DNA of 64,000 bases from positions 1-64,000 of the forward strand of contig JAFZOG010000160.1 of the NCBI GenBank assembly GCA_017550745.1. Reading direction: 5' to 3'. The notes beneath the pieces are model-generated. The model saw only the letters and a list, made by a program, of their open reading frames with translations, ran no database searches and was not told where the DNA came from. A program made the position numbers and the translations under genes. Shown piece after piece: positions 43,695 to 52,244 of the stretch (position 1 is its first letter; each line of letters starts with the position of its first letter). The stretch is from Clostridia bacterium (GTDB lineage Bacteria; Bacillota; Clostridia; Christensenellales; Aristaeellaceae).

Positions 43695-44543
43695 ATGAAG
43701 CTGATTACCATCAAGAGCGACCTGATCACCGTTACCATTTCCTCCCGGGGCGCCGAGATCCAGTCCATCCTGGACAGGAACGGCATCGAGCGCATGTATG
43801 ACGGAGACCCGAAATTCTGGGCCAACCGCGCCCCCATCCTGTTCCCTGTTGCAGGCGGCTTCAAGGATGACGGCTATATGTGGCAGGGAAAATGGTATCC
43901 CATGCCCAAGCACGGCTTCATCCGTCCCCTGGAATGGCAGGTGGAGGACGTGAAGGAGCATCAGGCCGCCTTCCTGCTCCGGGAAAAGCATGAGGGCTTC
44001 CCCTTTGAGTACGACCTTCGCGCTATCTATACCGTGGAAGGAAACAAACTGGACGTAACATACGCCGTTACCAGCCGGGACGAGCGCCCCTTCTGCTTCT
44101 CCATTGGCTCCCACGAAGCATACGCCACCCCCGGCGGCATCCAGGATTACGAGATCGTGTTTGATGAGGCGGAAACGCTTCAGCACTCCGAACTCATCGG
44201 CAACCTGACCGGCCATGATACCGTGACCATCGCGCAAAACACGAAGGTGCTGCCCCTGACCTACGATTACTTCCAGGTGGATGCGCTGGTGTTCCGCAAC
44301 GTCAAGAGCCGGGGCGTGACCCTGCGCACGGACAAAAACGACCGCACCATCCGCGTTGACTTCCCGGACTGCCCCTTCCTGCTGCTGTGGACGAAGCCCA
44401 ATGCGCCGTACATTTGCATCGAACCCTGGTGCAACGGCCCGGACTTCATCGACGCGCCTGCGGAGATCGACCAAAAGCCCGGCTTTACGCGCATTGAAAA
44501 AGGACAAACCGCCAAAAAGCACCACGTGATTACCATCGGGTAA
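43695..44543 (+). CDS. Aldose 1-epimerase family protein (LacX-like)
   Basis: A 282-aa galactose mutarotase-like beta-sandwich protein. Seen: SRGAEIQSILDRNGIERMYDGDP, PILFPVAGGF, PKHGFIRPLEWQ with the conserved His, and LWTKPNAPYICIEPWCNGPDF with the catalytic Glu. This is the LacX-type subgroup acting on sugar anomers or sugar phosphates. The second ATG (43695) is chosen because AGAGG is 9 bases before it. Followed by a terminator. Confidence 0.88.
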   Translation: MKLITIKSDLITVTISSRGAEIQSILDRNGIERMYDGDPKFWANRAPILFPVAGGFKDDGYMWQGKWYPMPKHGFIRPLEWQVEDVKEHQAAFLLREKHEGFPFEYDLRAIYTVEGNKLDVTYAVTSRDERPFCFSIGSHEAYATPGGIQDYEIVFDEAETLQHSELIGNLTGHDTVTIAQNTKVLPLTYDYFQVDALVFRNVKSRGVTLRTDKNDRTIRVDFPDCPFLLLWTKPNAPYICIEPWCNGPDFIDAPAEIDQKPGFTRIEKGQTAKKHHVITIG

Positions 44544-44551
44544 ACAATTGC

Positions 44552-44586
44552 AAGACAGCCTCAGCGCTTTGCCGACGCTGTCTTTT
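44552..44586 (+). terminator. Terminator after the epimerase gene
   Basis: AAGACAGC and GCTGTCTT around a 17-base loop that holds a second possible pairing (CAGCG/CGCTG), followed by TT. Nine bases past the stop. Confidence 0.7.
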
Positions 44587-44678
44587 CAAGTATTTCACCA
44601 TTTATTGGAAGGATCGTTTTGCTTGCGTCCCGGGACAAAAAAAGTCTGTTTTGTGCATAAGCCGGGATGTTTATGGTA

Positions 44679-44707
44679 TTTACGATTTTTGCGCGTCCTT
44701 ATATAAT
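44679..44707 (+). promoter_or_regulatory. Promoter of the second importer locus
   Basis: TTTACG (44679-44684), a 17-bp spacer and TATAAT (44702-44707), 49 bases before the GTG start of the first gene. Confidence 0.6.
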
Positions 44708-44756
44708 ATGTGATAAATATGGACAAAACGGTCATTTTTGGCCGGGAGGTGAAGGC

Positions 44757-45347
44757 GTGAGGGGATCCAAAGCAGCGCATCGTTACCGGCGTATCGACCT
44801 GAGTATATTTGCGCTCATGGTGATCCTGTTTGAGTCCGTCGTTGTTTTGGCGGAGACGAAATGGTTTCCCGGCCAGCCCTACACCGTGTCCGTGGTGCCG
44901 GCAATTGTCGCCGTGGTGATGATCCGCTGGGGCCCGTGGGCGGCGATTCATGCCGTGCTGGGCGGATGGACATTCTGTTTTATGTCCGGCGGCGGCCCAA
45001 AGCAGTATGCAGTTTACTGCCTGGGCAACCTGTTTTCCCTTTTATCTCTTTTCCTGGTGAAAGCCCTGGGCGGGGAAGAAAAAGTCAGGACGGACGTATG
45101 GAAAACCCTGCTGTACGGCTTGTGCGCGATTTTGCTGATGCAGACGGGCCGCGGCCTGACCGCATTGTTTTTGGGTACACCGGCGGAAGGAATCATCGGT
45201 TTCTACACCACGGACGCGATGTCTCTCCTGTTCACGCTGATGATTTTATGGATCGTTCGGCGCCTGGACGGAGTGCTTGAAAACCAATACCATTACCTGC
45301 TTCGGCTTCGGGCGGAGGAGGAAAAAGAAAGAGGAGGATTACGATGA
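44757..45347 (+). CDS. ECF S-component-like six-TM membrane protein
   Basis: A 196-aa membrane protein. The GTG start at 44757 follows GGGAGGTGA. About six TM helices are seen (LSIFALMVILFESVVVLA, VSVVPAIVAVVMIRWG, WAAIHAVLGGWTFCF, YAVYCLGNLFSLLSLFLV, LLYGLCAILLMQTGRGL, DAMSLLFTLMILWIV). The size and glycine pattern resemble substrate-binding S components of ECF vitamin importers, but no specific family is recognised. It overlaps the downstream permease by 4 bases (ATGA), so it is part of the importer operon. A role with the ABC system is inferred from position only. Confidence 0.65.
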   Translation: MRGSKAAHRYRRIDLSIFALMVILFESVVVLAETKWFPGQPYTVSVVPAIVAVVMIRWGPWAAIHAVLGGWTFCFMSGGGPKQYAVYCLGNLFSLLSLFLVKALGGEEKVRTDVWKTLLYGLCAILLMQTGRGLTALFLGTPAEGIIGFYTTDAMSLLFTLMILWIVRRLDGVLENQYHYLLRLRAEEEKERGGLR

Positions 45348-46411
45348 AGAGTCAGGGAGGGGATTTTTTGATCCTCGACAAGGCCACAGGCACGTATCGG
45401 GAAGATCCCGAGCAGGTGGTCCGGGATGATGTGGAAAAGCATTACTGGCTCCATGTCGGCCGTACGATCGTGAAGGACTGGCGGCTGTACCTGATGCTGG
45501 TGCCCACCGTCCTGGTGTTCCTGTTCTGGCGTTACCTCCCCATGTACGAGCTGCTGGGCTCCTTCAAAGTGGACGATTCGGTAAAGCCTGTAGCAGACCA
45601 GTTTTTTAAGGGCTTCTCAAATTTTAAGGGGCTGCTGGTCGGCGCGGGCACGTATGCGGAACTGTCCTCCAATTTCTGGCGGGCGCTGCGCAACACCTTC
45701 CTGCTCAGCTTTTACGGCCTGTGTTTCGGCTTCCCCATGCCCATCATCCTGGCGCTGTTCTTTAACGAGATCCGCTCGGACATCGTGCGCAGCACCTATC
45801 AGGTGTTCACCTATCTGCCCAAGTTCATGTCCACGGTGGTCATGACCTCCCTGGTCACCATGCTGATCAAGCAGGGCAGCGCTGCCAGCAATACGCCTCC
45901 CGGCATCATTTCCCAGGCACTGGCCAGCCTCGGGCTGATTTCCCAGGATGTAGCGCAGAAGGGCTTGCTGAATAACCCGCAGTTCTTCCGGGCGATTTAC
46001 CAGATCAGCGGCATATGGGAAACGGCGGGCTACGACAGCATCGTGTTCTTCGCCGCGATCATCGCCATTTCGCCCACCAGCTACGAAGCGGCCCAGATCG
46101 ACGGCGCGAACAAGTGGGCCCAGATGCGCTACGTCGTGCTGCCAAGCATCCTGTCCACCATCGTGATCATGCTCATCACCCGCATCGGCTCCATGCTGTC
46201 CATCGGCTATGAAAAAGTATTGCTGCTCAGCGAAGGCCGCATCGCCGCCTACCAGACGGCGGAAGTGGTATCCACCTTCGCCTGGCGCATCAAAAGCAAC
46301 CAGAGCGGCCTGGCCTCCGCGGCTGAAATGATGAACAACGTGATCGGCATGCTGCTGGTGATCGGGGCCAACACGATCGCGCGCAAAGCCTCCAACGTTT
46401 CGCTCTACTAA
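45344..46411 (+). CDS. ABC sugar transporter permease, LplB/YteP family
   Basis: A 355-aa CUT1 permease. A soluble N-terminal stretch of 45 residues (LDKATGTYREDPEQVVRDD) is unusually long. TM helices follow from LYLMLVPTVLVFLFWRYLPM, with the EAA loop at SYEAAQIDGANKWAQMRYVVL. Ends ANTIARKASNVSLY, the common tail of this family. Translationally coupled to the preceding membrane protein. Confidence 0.9.
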   Translation: MKSQGGDFLILDKATGTYREDPEQVVRDDVEKHYWLHVGRTIVKDWRLYLMLVPTVLVFLFWRYLPMYELLGSFKVDDSVKPVADQFFKGFSNFKGLLVGAGTYAELSSNFWRALRNTFLLSFYGLCFGFPMPIILALFFNEIRSDIVRSTYQVFTYLPKFMSTVVMTSLVTMLIKQGSAASNTPPGIISQALASLGLISQDVAQKGLLNNPQFFRAIYQISGIWETAGYDSIVFFAAIIAISPTSYEAAQIDGANKWAQMRYVVLPSILSTIVIMLITRIGSMLSIGYEKVLLLSEGRIAAYQTAEVVSTFAWRIKSNQSGLASAAEMMNNVIGMLLVIGANTIARKASNVSLY

Positions 46412-46429
46412 GGAAGGAGGTTCAGACCG

Positions 46430-47320
46430 ATGAAAAGAAAGCTGGAGATTTCCGAGCTGATCTTTAAAATCCTCAGCCACGTGTTTCTGACCGTTTTCGC
46501 CCTGATGTGCCTGTACCCCTTCCTGTACGCCGTTTCCGCCGCCGTCAGCGGGCGGCATGCCGTGGAATACAGTGAAATCATCCTGTTTCCCAAAGATGTG
46601 CAGTTTGACGCTTTCCGGTACATGTTCTCCAGCAACGAGTTCTGGAACGCTTATTCCAACACCCTGTTTCTGACCATCTACGGCACGATCTGGAGCCTGT
46701 TTGTCGCCATCCTGGGCGGGTACGCGCTGAGCAAAAAGCGCCTGCTGTTCCGCAAGTTCTTCAATTTCTTCCTGGTGTTCACCATGTGGTTCGCCGCCGG
46801 TATCGTGCCGCAGTACCTGAACTACCTGGCCACCAAGGACGTGTTCAACTCCATGGGCATTACGGACGACAAGTGGCTGGTGGTCATCGCCATGGGTATG
46901 GCGGCCATGAACATCATCCTTTTGCGCAACGCCTTTGAAAACGTGCCCAGCGAAATCGAGGAAGCCGCCATCGTGGACGGCGCGACGGAGATGCAGGTGC
47001 TTTCCAAGGTGTTCATCCCCATGAGCAAATCCACCATCGCCACCGTGGCCCTGTTCTTCGCCATCTCCCGCTGGAACGGCTACTTCTGGGCGCGCCAGAT
47101 GATTTCTAACGCCAACGAACAGCCCCTGCAGGTGTTCATCCGCAACAAGCTGGAGCAGTACACCGACCTGGAGCAGCTGGCCACCTGGACGGAAAACTAC
47201 GCCGCCGATTCCGTGATTTTCGCCCTGATCGTCTGCTCCATCATCCCCATCCTCATTATTTACCCCTTTATTCAGAAGTACTTCGCCAAAGGCGCTAACG
47301 CCGGCGGTGTGAAGGAATAA
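46430..47320 (+). CDS. ABC sugar transporter permease, YtcP/LplC family
   Basis: A 296-aa partner permease with six TM helices, starting ISELIFKILSHVFLTVFALM. EAA loop EIEEAAIVDGATEMQVLSKVF; ends PFIQKYFAKGANAGGVKE. AAGGAGG sits before the ATG. It forms the channel with the preceding permease. Confidence 0.92.
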   Translation: MKRKLEISELIFKILSHVFLTVFALMCLYPFLYAVSAAVSGRHAVEYSEIILFPKDVQFDAFRYMFSSNEFWNAYSNTLFLTIYGTIWSLFVAILGGYALSKKRLLFRKFFNFFLVFTMWFAAGIVPQYLNYLATKDVFNSMGITDDKWLVVIAMGMAAMNIILLRNAFENVPSEIEEAAIVDGATEMQVLSKVFIPMSKSTIATVALFFAISRWNGYFWARQMISNANEQPLQVFIRNKLEQYTDLEQLATWTENYAADSVIFALIVCSIIPILIIYPFIQKYFAKGANAGGVKE

Positions 47321-47341
47321 AAAAACAGGAGGAATCAAAAC

Positions 47342-49423
47342 ATGAAACGCATTCTGTCTCTGGTTCTGGTCTGCGCGATGCTGCTGTCCCTCGTGGCTGT
47401 GAGCGCCAGCGCGGAACTGACCTACGCGCCCGGCACCGTGCTGCGCATGGCGACCGGCTACAACAGCGCCAAGACCGGCATCACCTTCGACGCGGAAACC
47501 GCGGGCGAGGGCATCACCCTGGCCGACGGCAAGACCTACAACACTGGCGCGCTCAAGCCCACCTGGGTGGCGCTGGAAGAGATCCTGGGCGTCAAGTTTG
47601 AAAGCAAGTATCAGGGCAACGGCGCCGCCAAGGAATTTGAGTTCTGGAAAGACCGTCTGGCCGAGGTGGATATGGTGAGCGGCACCGCTTCTCTGCTGTC
47701 TGAGTACGGCGAAGTGGGCAGCGTGGTGAACCTGGCTGAATACCTGGATCAGATGCCCAACTTCAAGGCGTATCTGGAAGCCAATCCCATCGTGCGCCTC
47801 TCCATCACCGGCAACACCAAGACCGGCGCTATCTACTTCAGCCCCTACTTCGACGGCGTGAACGACATCGAGCGTATGCCCCTGATGCGCGTTGACTGGG
47901 CCGTGAAGCTGCTGGACGGCGAAGGCGAATTCACCGCCGAAGCCTGCAAGGATACCGCCGCTCCCGTTTACACCCCCTATATGCCCACTTCCGGCAAGGT
48001 GGAAATCGAAACGCCCACCCTGGACGGCACCGCTACCGAGATCGTCACCAAGGACTATGACGCTTTCGGCAACATCATCGAAAAGATGAACGAAAAGGGC
48101 TCCATGACCGGTGTGGAAGCGGTGAACATGCTCCGCGAATACATCGACAAGACCTACAACGGCTACTACGGAACCACCCGTTCCAACCTGTTCTGCGGCC
48201 AGAACGCCGCCTGGGACGTGGACGAAATGGTCGCCCTGCTGCGCTGCGTCGTGGCGAACTCTTTCACCCTGAACGGCACCGACACCATCCAGGGCCTGTT
48301 CTCCCGTGAGGAAGCGAATAACGCCCGCCGCATCAACCTGGTCAACTTTGCCGGTTCCCTGTTCGGCGTGCGCGGCATGGAATCCCGCCAGGATTACCTG
48401 TATGTTGGCACCGACGGCGAATTGCATGACGCCCGTCAGGAAACGGCCACCTATGAAGCCATTTCCAAGATGCATGACATGGCCGAAGAGGGCCTGATCT
48501 CCGCCGCTTTCATCAACAGCGAGGACGTGAACAGCGCTAAGTATCTGGAACTGGATCTGGGCTTCATGAGCTATGACTACAACCAGACCCAGACCGTGAT
48601 GAACGCCACCAAGCTCCATGAAGGCGAAAAGTACATGGCGATCATGGTGCCCGTGGCCCGCTGGTTCGACGGCACCAGCGAAGACGGCGTCTACATGCGC
48701 TTTACCGAATCCTGGCGCTCCGTCAAGACCGACGGCTGGGCCATCTCCAAGGCCGGTGTGGAAGGCAGCGCGGACAAGCTGAACGCCGCCCTGGCGCTGA
48801 TCGACTACGCTTACTCCGAAAAGGGCCAGATCCTCATGAGCTATGGCCCCGACGCTTTCATCAAGACCAACGCCGACGGATCCTATGAAACCTTCCTCTT
48901 CAACGGCAAGGAAATGCCTGTGATCGCCGACGCTACCAAGGCTGAGCTTTGGGAAAAGGCTGGCGGCAACTACACCAACTACGCCCGTATGTATCTTGGC
49001 TCTACCCTGAGCTTTGTCAAGTCCCAGGCCTTTGAGTACCAGTGCACCCATGACGTAGGCAAGGAAGGCGCTGGCTATATCTCCACCGCCATCGGCCTTG
49101 GCACCATCAAGCATCCCGAGCTGGCCATCACCGAAAACGGCTGGTACACCTCCGTGCCCACCGTGCTGCCCAACACCAAGGTTGAAAACGACGAACTGAA
49201 CTCCTACACCCAGCTGACCTCCGGCGGCAAGTTCTCTGGCGCCAAGGGCGGAGAAAACGCGTTCATCAATATCATCTTGAACGGCTTCGCCGAAGATGGA
49301 ATGAAGTCTGCTGAAGAAGCGGCCAACACCGTGTTCATGGATTGGTTCGGCGAGTTCTATCTTGAGCTCAAGACCACTGCCTGGGAGCGCATCAAGGAAT
49401 ACTATCTTGCGTTGAACCAGTAA
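47342..49423 (+). CDS. Large ABC solute-binding protein (693 aa)
   Basis: Exported binding protein with signal peptide MKRILSLVLVCAMLLSLVAVSASA. At 693 aa it is well over 100 residues longer than usual YtcQ/LplA proteins. The extra length includes an inserted region near residues 190-300 around YDAFGNIIEKMNEKGSMTGVEA. Trp- and Tyr-rich mature part as in oligosaccharide binders. Extremely biased codon use suggests very high expression and also produces a long false open frame on the other strand. ACAGGAGG before the ATG; a 13-bp stem-loop follows. Cargo probably pectin-derived, judged by the GH105 gene downstream. Confidence 0.88.
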   Translation: MKRILSLVLVCAMLLSLVAVSASAELTYAPGTVLRMATGYNSAKTGITFDAETAGEGITLADGKTYNTGALKPTWVALEEILGVKFESKYQGNGAAKEFEFWKDRLAEVDMVSGTASLLSEYGEVGSVVNLAEYLDQMPNFKAYLEANPIVRLSITGNTKTGAIYFSPYFDGVNDIERMPLMRVDWAVKLLDGEGEFTAEACKDTAAPVYTPYMPTSGKVEIETPTLDGTATEIVTKDYDAFGNIIEKMNEKGSMTGVEAVNMLREYIDKTYNGYYGTTRSNLFCGQNAAWDVDEMVALLRCVVANSFTLNGTDTIQGLFSREEANNARRINLVNFAGSLFGVRGMESRQDYLYVGTDGELHDARQETATYEAISKMHDMAEEGLISAAFINSEDVNSAKYLELDLGFMSYDYNQTQTVMNATKLHEGEKYMAIMVPVARWFDGTSEDGVYMRFTESWRSVKTDGWAISKAGVEGSADKLNAALALIDYAYSEKGQILMSYGPDAFIKTNADGSYETFLFNGKEMPVIADATKAELWEKAGGNYTNYARMYLGSTLSFVKSQAFEYQCTHDVGKEGAGYISTAIGLGTIKHPELAITENGWYTSVPTVLPNTKVENDELNSYTQLTSGGKFSGAKGGENAFINIILNGFAEDGMKSAEEAANTVFMDWFGEFYLELKTTAWERIKEYYLALNQ

Positions 49424-49457
49424 TCCCATCTTTTCGAAATCCGGGATAGCGCAAACC

Positions 49458-49492
49458 GCTTCCCCGCCCGTCCTTCAGGCGGGCGGGGAAGC
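49458..49492 (+). terminator. Stem-loop after second binding-protein gene
   Basis: A perfect 13-bp GC-rich stem (GCTTCCCCGCCCG and complement, 9-base loop) with no T-run, 34 bases past the stop. Likely limits or stabilises transcript ends so that the binding protein exceeds the downstream proteins. Confidence 0.7.
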
Positions 49493-49519
49493 CTGGAATA
49501 ATACGGGGGAAGGGAAGTC

Positions 49520-50113
49520 ATGATGTATAAGAAACAAATGTCCCTGCAGCGGATCGTGTGTCTGCTGTCCATCATTGCCAGCGCGGTAGTATTCATCTAT
49601 TCCCTGGGGATGATGACAGATTTGTTTGACATGCTGTACAATATGATCCCCGACCCGGAAGATCTCGACTCGGCCAGGGTCGCCGGGGCGAGGATTTACT
49701 ACGACATGCAGGGCTTCAACCACACGCTGCTGCGGGAAGCCATCGGGCTGATTTTATTAAGCTGCCTGCTGTTCCTCACCAACACCCACGTGCGCCGGAA
49801 ATACTATGTGGGCAACTACGTGGCCACCGGCCTGAACGTGGCCGTCAATTGCTATGTGGCCTGGTGGGCGCACGGGCAGATCGCTTACTACAAAGACTGG
49901 TACCTGACGAACGTGGATTTCGCCCAGCTGGAGCGGAGACTGAGCCGCGTGGGCACCTACACGGATTCCACGTTCTGGTTTGATATCCATATCGCAGTGT
50001 TCGCGTTCACCCTGATCGTGGCGCTGCTGCTGATTGTGAATGTGCTCTGGAAGATCAAGGCAATGGGGGATGAAAAACGGCTGCTGAAAGCAGGAAAGGC
50101 GGTGTCGGCATGA
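49520..50113 (+). CDS. Unknown four-TM membrane protein, type A
   Basis: A 197-aa protein with TM helices near 10-32, 72-88, 96-116 and 154-178. Between TM1 and TM2 is a soluble loop of about 40 residues (PDPEDLDSARVAGARIYYDM), and another lies between TM3 and TM4. It ends in a basic tail. By eye it shares layout and short matches with the type A' protein at 51675 (an LxFLTNxHxRRK-like element after TM2, a D..F...I.V...TLI.AL element in TM4). GAAGGGAAG precedes the start. Overlaps the next gene by 4 bases. No family recognised. Confidence 0.7.
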   Translation: MMYKKQMSLQRIVCLLSIIASAVVFIYSLGMMTDLFDMLYNMIPDPEDLDSARVAGARIYYDMQGFNHTLLREAIGLILLSCLLFLTNTHVRRKYYVGNYVATGLNVAVNCYVAWWAHGQIAYYKDWYLTNVDFAQLERRLSRVGTYTDSTFWFDIHIAVFAFTLIVALLLIVNVLWKIKAMGDEKRLLKAGKAVSA

Positions 50114-50586
50114 GCGAGGATCGTTACACGGAGCTTGACCGTATGCGCTTTACCAAGAATACCAAGTCGTCGCGCCTGGCGTATCTTGCTATCCTCTTTG
50201 ACGTTTTGTTCTTTGTCAGTGTTTATAAATCCGATGTTGAGAATTATTATTATACGATCACCATCGGCGCTTCCATTATCTACAACCTGGTGTTCCTGCT
50301 GATCACGTTCCTGGCTTCCGAGGGCGTAAAGAATTATAAAAAGAGCTATTCCTGGGTGATGTTTGTCCTGGGCGCGATTCAGATTGCCCGCATCTTCATT
50401 ATTCCCCTGAACGCTCATACCACTGTGCTGGCGGGAGGGCCGGTGATGGACACGTTCCAGTTCATCCGCCTGATTGTTTATCTTGTCGCCTCCGCCGCCT
50501 GTTTGTTCCTGAGCGCTTACCTGAACCTGCAAAAGAGCCGTGCCCTGGACGCCCATATGGCTTCCCTGCAAGGGCAGCAGGCATAA
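50110..50586 (+). CDS. Unknown four-TM membrane protein, type B
   Basis: A 158-aa protein. A basic N-terminus (MRFTKNTKSSR) is followed by TM helices near 23-40, 48-68, 80-100 and 121-142, with almost no soluble domain. It is translationally coupled (ATGA) to the preceding type A gene and lies 12 bases before the ATPase gene. No family recognised; a small membrane partner of the transporter or the neighbouring four-TM protein is an inference from position. Confidence 0.7.
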   Translation: MSEDRYTELDRMRFTKNTKSSRLAYLAILFDVLFFVSVYKSDVENYYYTITIGASIIYNLVFLLITFLASEGVKNYKKSYSWVMFVLGAIQIARIFIIPLNAHTTVLAGGPVMDTFQFIRLIVYLVASAACLFLSAYLNLQKSRALDAHMASLQGQQA

Positions 50587-50598
50587 GGAGGGATACGC

Positions 50599-51672
50599 AT
50601 GGCAGAGCTGTCATTGCAGCATATTGATAAAATATATGACAACAACGTGCAGGCCGTGTTTGATTTTAACCTGGATGTAAAGGACGGGGAACTGATCGTG
50701 CTGGTGGGCCCCTCCGGCTGCGGCAAATCCACGACGCTGCGCATGGTGGCGGGGCTGGAGGATATTTCCCAAGGCAAGCTGATGCTGGACGGCAAGGACA
50801 TTACCGCTGCGCCTGCCAAAGACCGCGATATGGCCATGGTGTTCCAGAATTACGCCCTGTACGGCCATATGACCATTTATGAAAACATGGCGTTTTCCCT
50901 CACCCTGCGGAACGAGAATCCCAATGTCATCCATAAAAAGGTACTGGCTGCCGCGGATATTCTGGGCCTGACCAACCAGCTGAACAAGAAGCCCTCCCAG
51001 CTGTCCGGCGGGCAGCGCCAGCGCGTAGCCATGGGCCGTTCCATCGTGCGCAATCCCAAGGTGTTCCTGTTTGACGAGCCGCTGTCTAACCTGGATGCCA
51101 AGCTGCGCAGCGCCACCCGACGTGAAATCCTGCTGCTGCATAAGCGTTTGCAGGCGACCATGCTGTACGTGACCCACGACCAGACCGAGGCGCTGACCTT
51201 GGCAGACCGCATCGTGTGCATGAGCATGGGCCATGTGCAGCAAGTAGGCACGCCGCTGGAGCTGTATGATACGCCGAACAATAAATTTGTGGCTTCCTTC
51301 ATCGGCCTGCCGCCCATGAACATGTTCGAAGTGGAGTTTCGGGATGGCGCGCTTCACGGAAAGGGGTTTGAGGTCGGGCTCACCGATGCGCAGAAGGATA
51401 TTCTGGCTGCATATAATAACAAGACCATCACCCTGGGCGTGCGGCCCGAGGACATTGCCGAGGAGGGCAGCATCACCATCCACGTTGCCACCAACGAAAA
51501 CCTTGGCATGAACACCCTTGTGCACGGTGAGATGGGCTACGGCAACCGCATCACCGCCAAGCTGCGCGGCTGGGCCAATTACCGCCGGGGCGACAATGTG
51601 AACGTGCATTTCACCAAGATGCACTTCTTTGATCAGGAAACTGAGCAGGCGATTCGGAAGGAGGCGAAATGA
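50599..51672 (+). CDS. ABC transporter ATPase, UgpC/MsmX family
   Basis: A 357-aa sugar-importer ATPase. Walker A GPSGCGKSTTLRMVAG (residues 37-52), Q-loop VFQNYALYGHM, signature LSGGQRQRVAMGR, Walker B VFLFDEPLSNLD, H-loop YVTHDQTEA; C-terminal MOBE/TOBE beta domain from about 240. In Bacillota such ATPases (MsmX) are shared by many CUT1 importers. It would energise the permeases at 45.3-47.3 kb and perhaps the ATPase-less importer at 7-10 kb. AAGGAGGG before the ATG. Confidence 0.95.
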   Translation: MAELSLQHIDKIYDNNVQAVFDFNLDVKDGELIVLVGPSGCGKSTTLRMVAGLEDISQGKLMLDGKDITAAPAKDRDMAMVFQNYALYGHMTIYENMAFSLTLRNENPNVIHKKVLAAADILGLTNQLNKKPSQLSGGQRQRVAMGRSIVRNPKVFLFDEPLSNLDAKLRSATRREILLLHKRLQATMLYVTHDQTEALTLADRIVCMSMGHVQQVGTPLELYDTPNNKFVASFIGLPPMNMFEVEFRDGALHGKGFEVGLTDAQKDILAAYNNKTITLGVRPEDIAEEGSITIHVATNENLGMNTLVHGEMGYGNRITAKLRGWANYRRGDNVNVHFTKMHFFDQETEQAIRKEAK

Positions 51673-51674
51673 TC

Positions 51675-52238
51675 ATGGCAAAGAATCCTTCGGGCATTCA
51701 GGAATTCTGGCGCAAGCGGCTGGTCAGCCTCAAACGCAAGCCACAGACCATCGCGCTCATTGCCATGGGCTTGGCCTTCATCTATTATACGTTTAACCTG
51801 ACGCAGATTTCCAATACCACCGCCCTGATCAACGGCCCGCACATGGGCCTGAGCGGCTTCATCACCATCCTGGCCTCCACGCTGAGCCTGGTATGCTTCC
51901 TGAATGCTTTTCCCCACCGTAAAAAGGTCAACATTCCGATGCTGGCGCTGATGCTGGTGCTGGTTGGAGCGGTGATTTACTGTGATATTTACTATGGCTC
52001 CTGTATCACCACCGCCATTACCCGTGAAGAAAACCGCATTGATCCCACCGGGCCAAACAGTTTTGTTGCCGCTGCCAGGACCGTGATCACCGTGCATATG
52101 GTCATCCTCTGCGTCGGCGTAGCGCTGGTGGCGCTGCTGCCGGTTTACGGGAAAGCGCTTAAGAAGATCAATACCAATATCGACGTGGAAGGCAACGGCG
52201 GTATGGCGAAGATCGACATCAGCGGCGAGGATGCCTGA
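51675..52238 (+). CDS. Unknown four-TM membrane protein, type A'
   Basis: A protein of 187 aa from ATG 51675, chosen because AAGGAGG lies 10 bases upstream (4 bases from the ATG at 51669). TM helices near 23-40, 58-78, 86-106 and 132-156. A 25-residue outside loop lies between TM3 and TM4, and the tail is polar (NTNIDVEGNGGMAKIDISGED). By eye it is a distant copy of the type A protein on the other side of the ATPase gene. No family recognised. Confidence 0.7.
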   Translation: MAKNPSGIQEFWRKRLVSLKRKPQTIALIAMGLAFIYYTFNLTQISNTTALINGPHMGLSGFITILASTLSLVCFLNAFPHRKKVNIPMLALMLVLVGAVIYCDIYYGSCITTAITREENRIDPTGPNSFVAAARTVITVHMVILCVGVALVALLPVYGKALKKINTNIDVEGNGGMAKIDISGEDA

Positions 52239-52244
52239 GGCTCC

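Noticed and set aside
45617..49429. Minus-strand open frame of 1270 codons opposite the second importer
   Set aside because: It mirrors highly biased GC-ending codons of the plus-strand permeases and binding protein, is rich in Gly/Val/His/Gln as such mirrors are, and has no ribosome site or domain.
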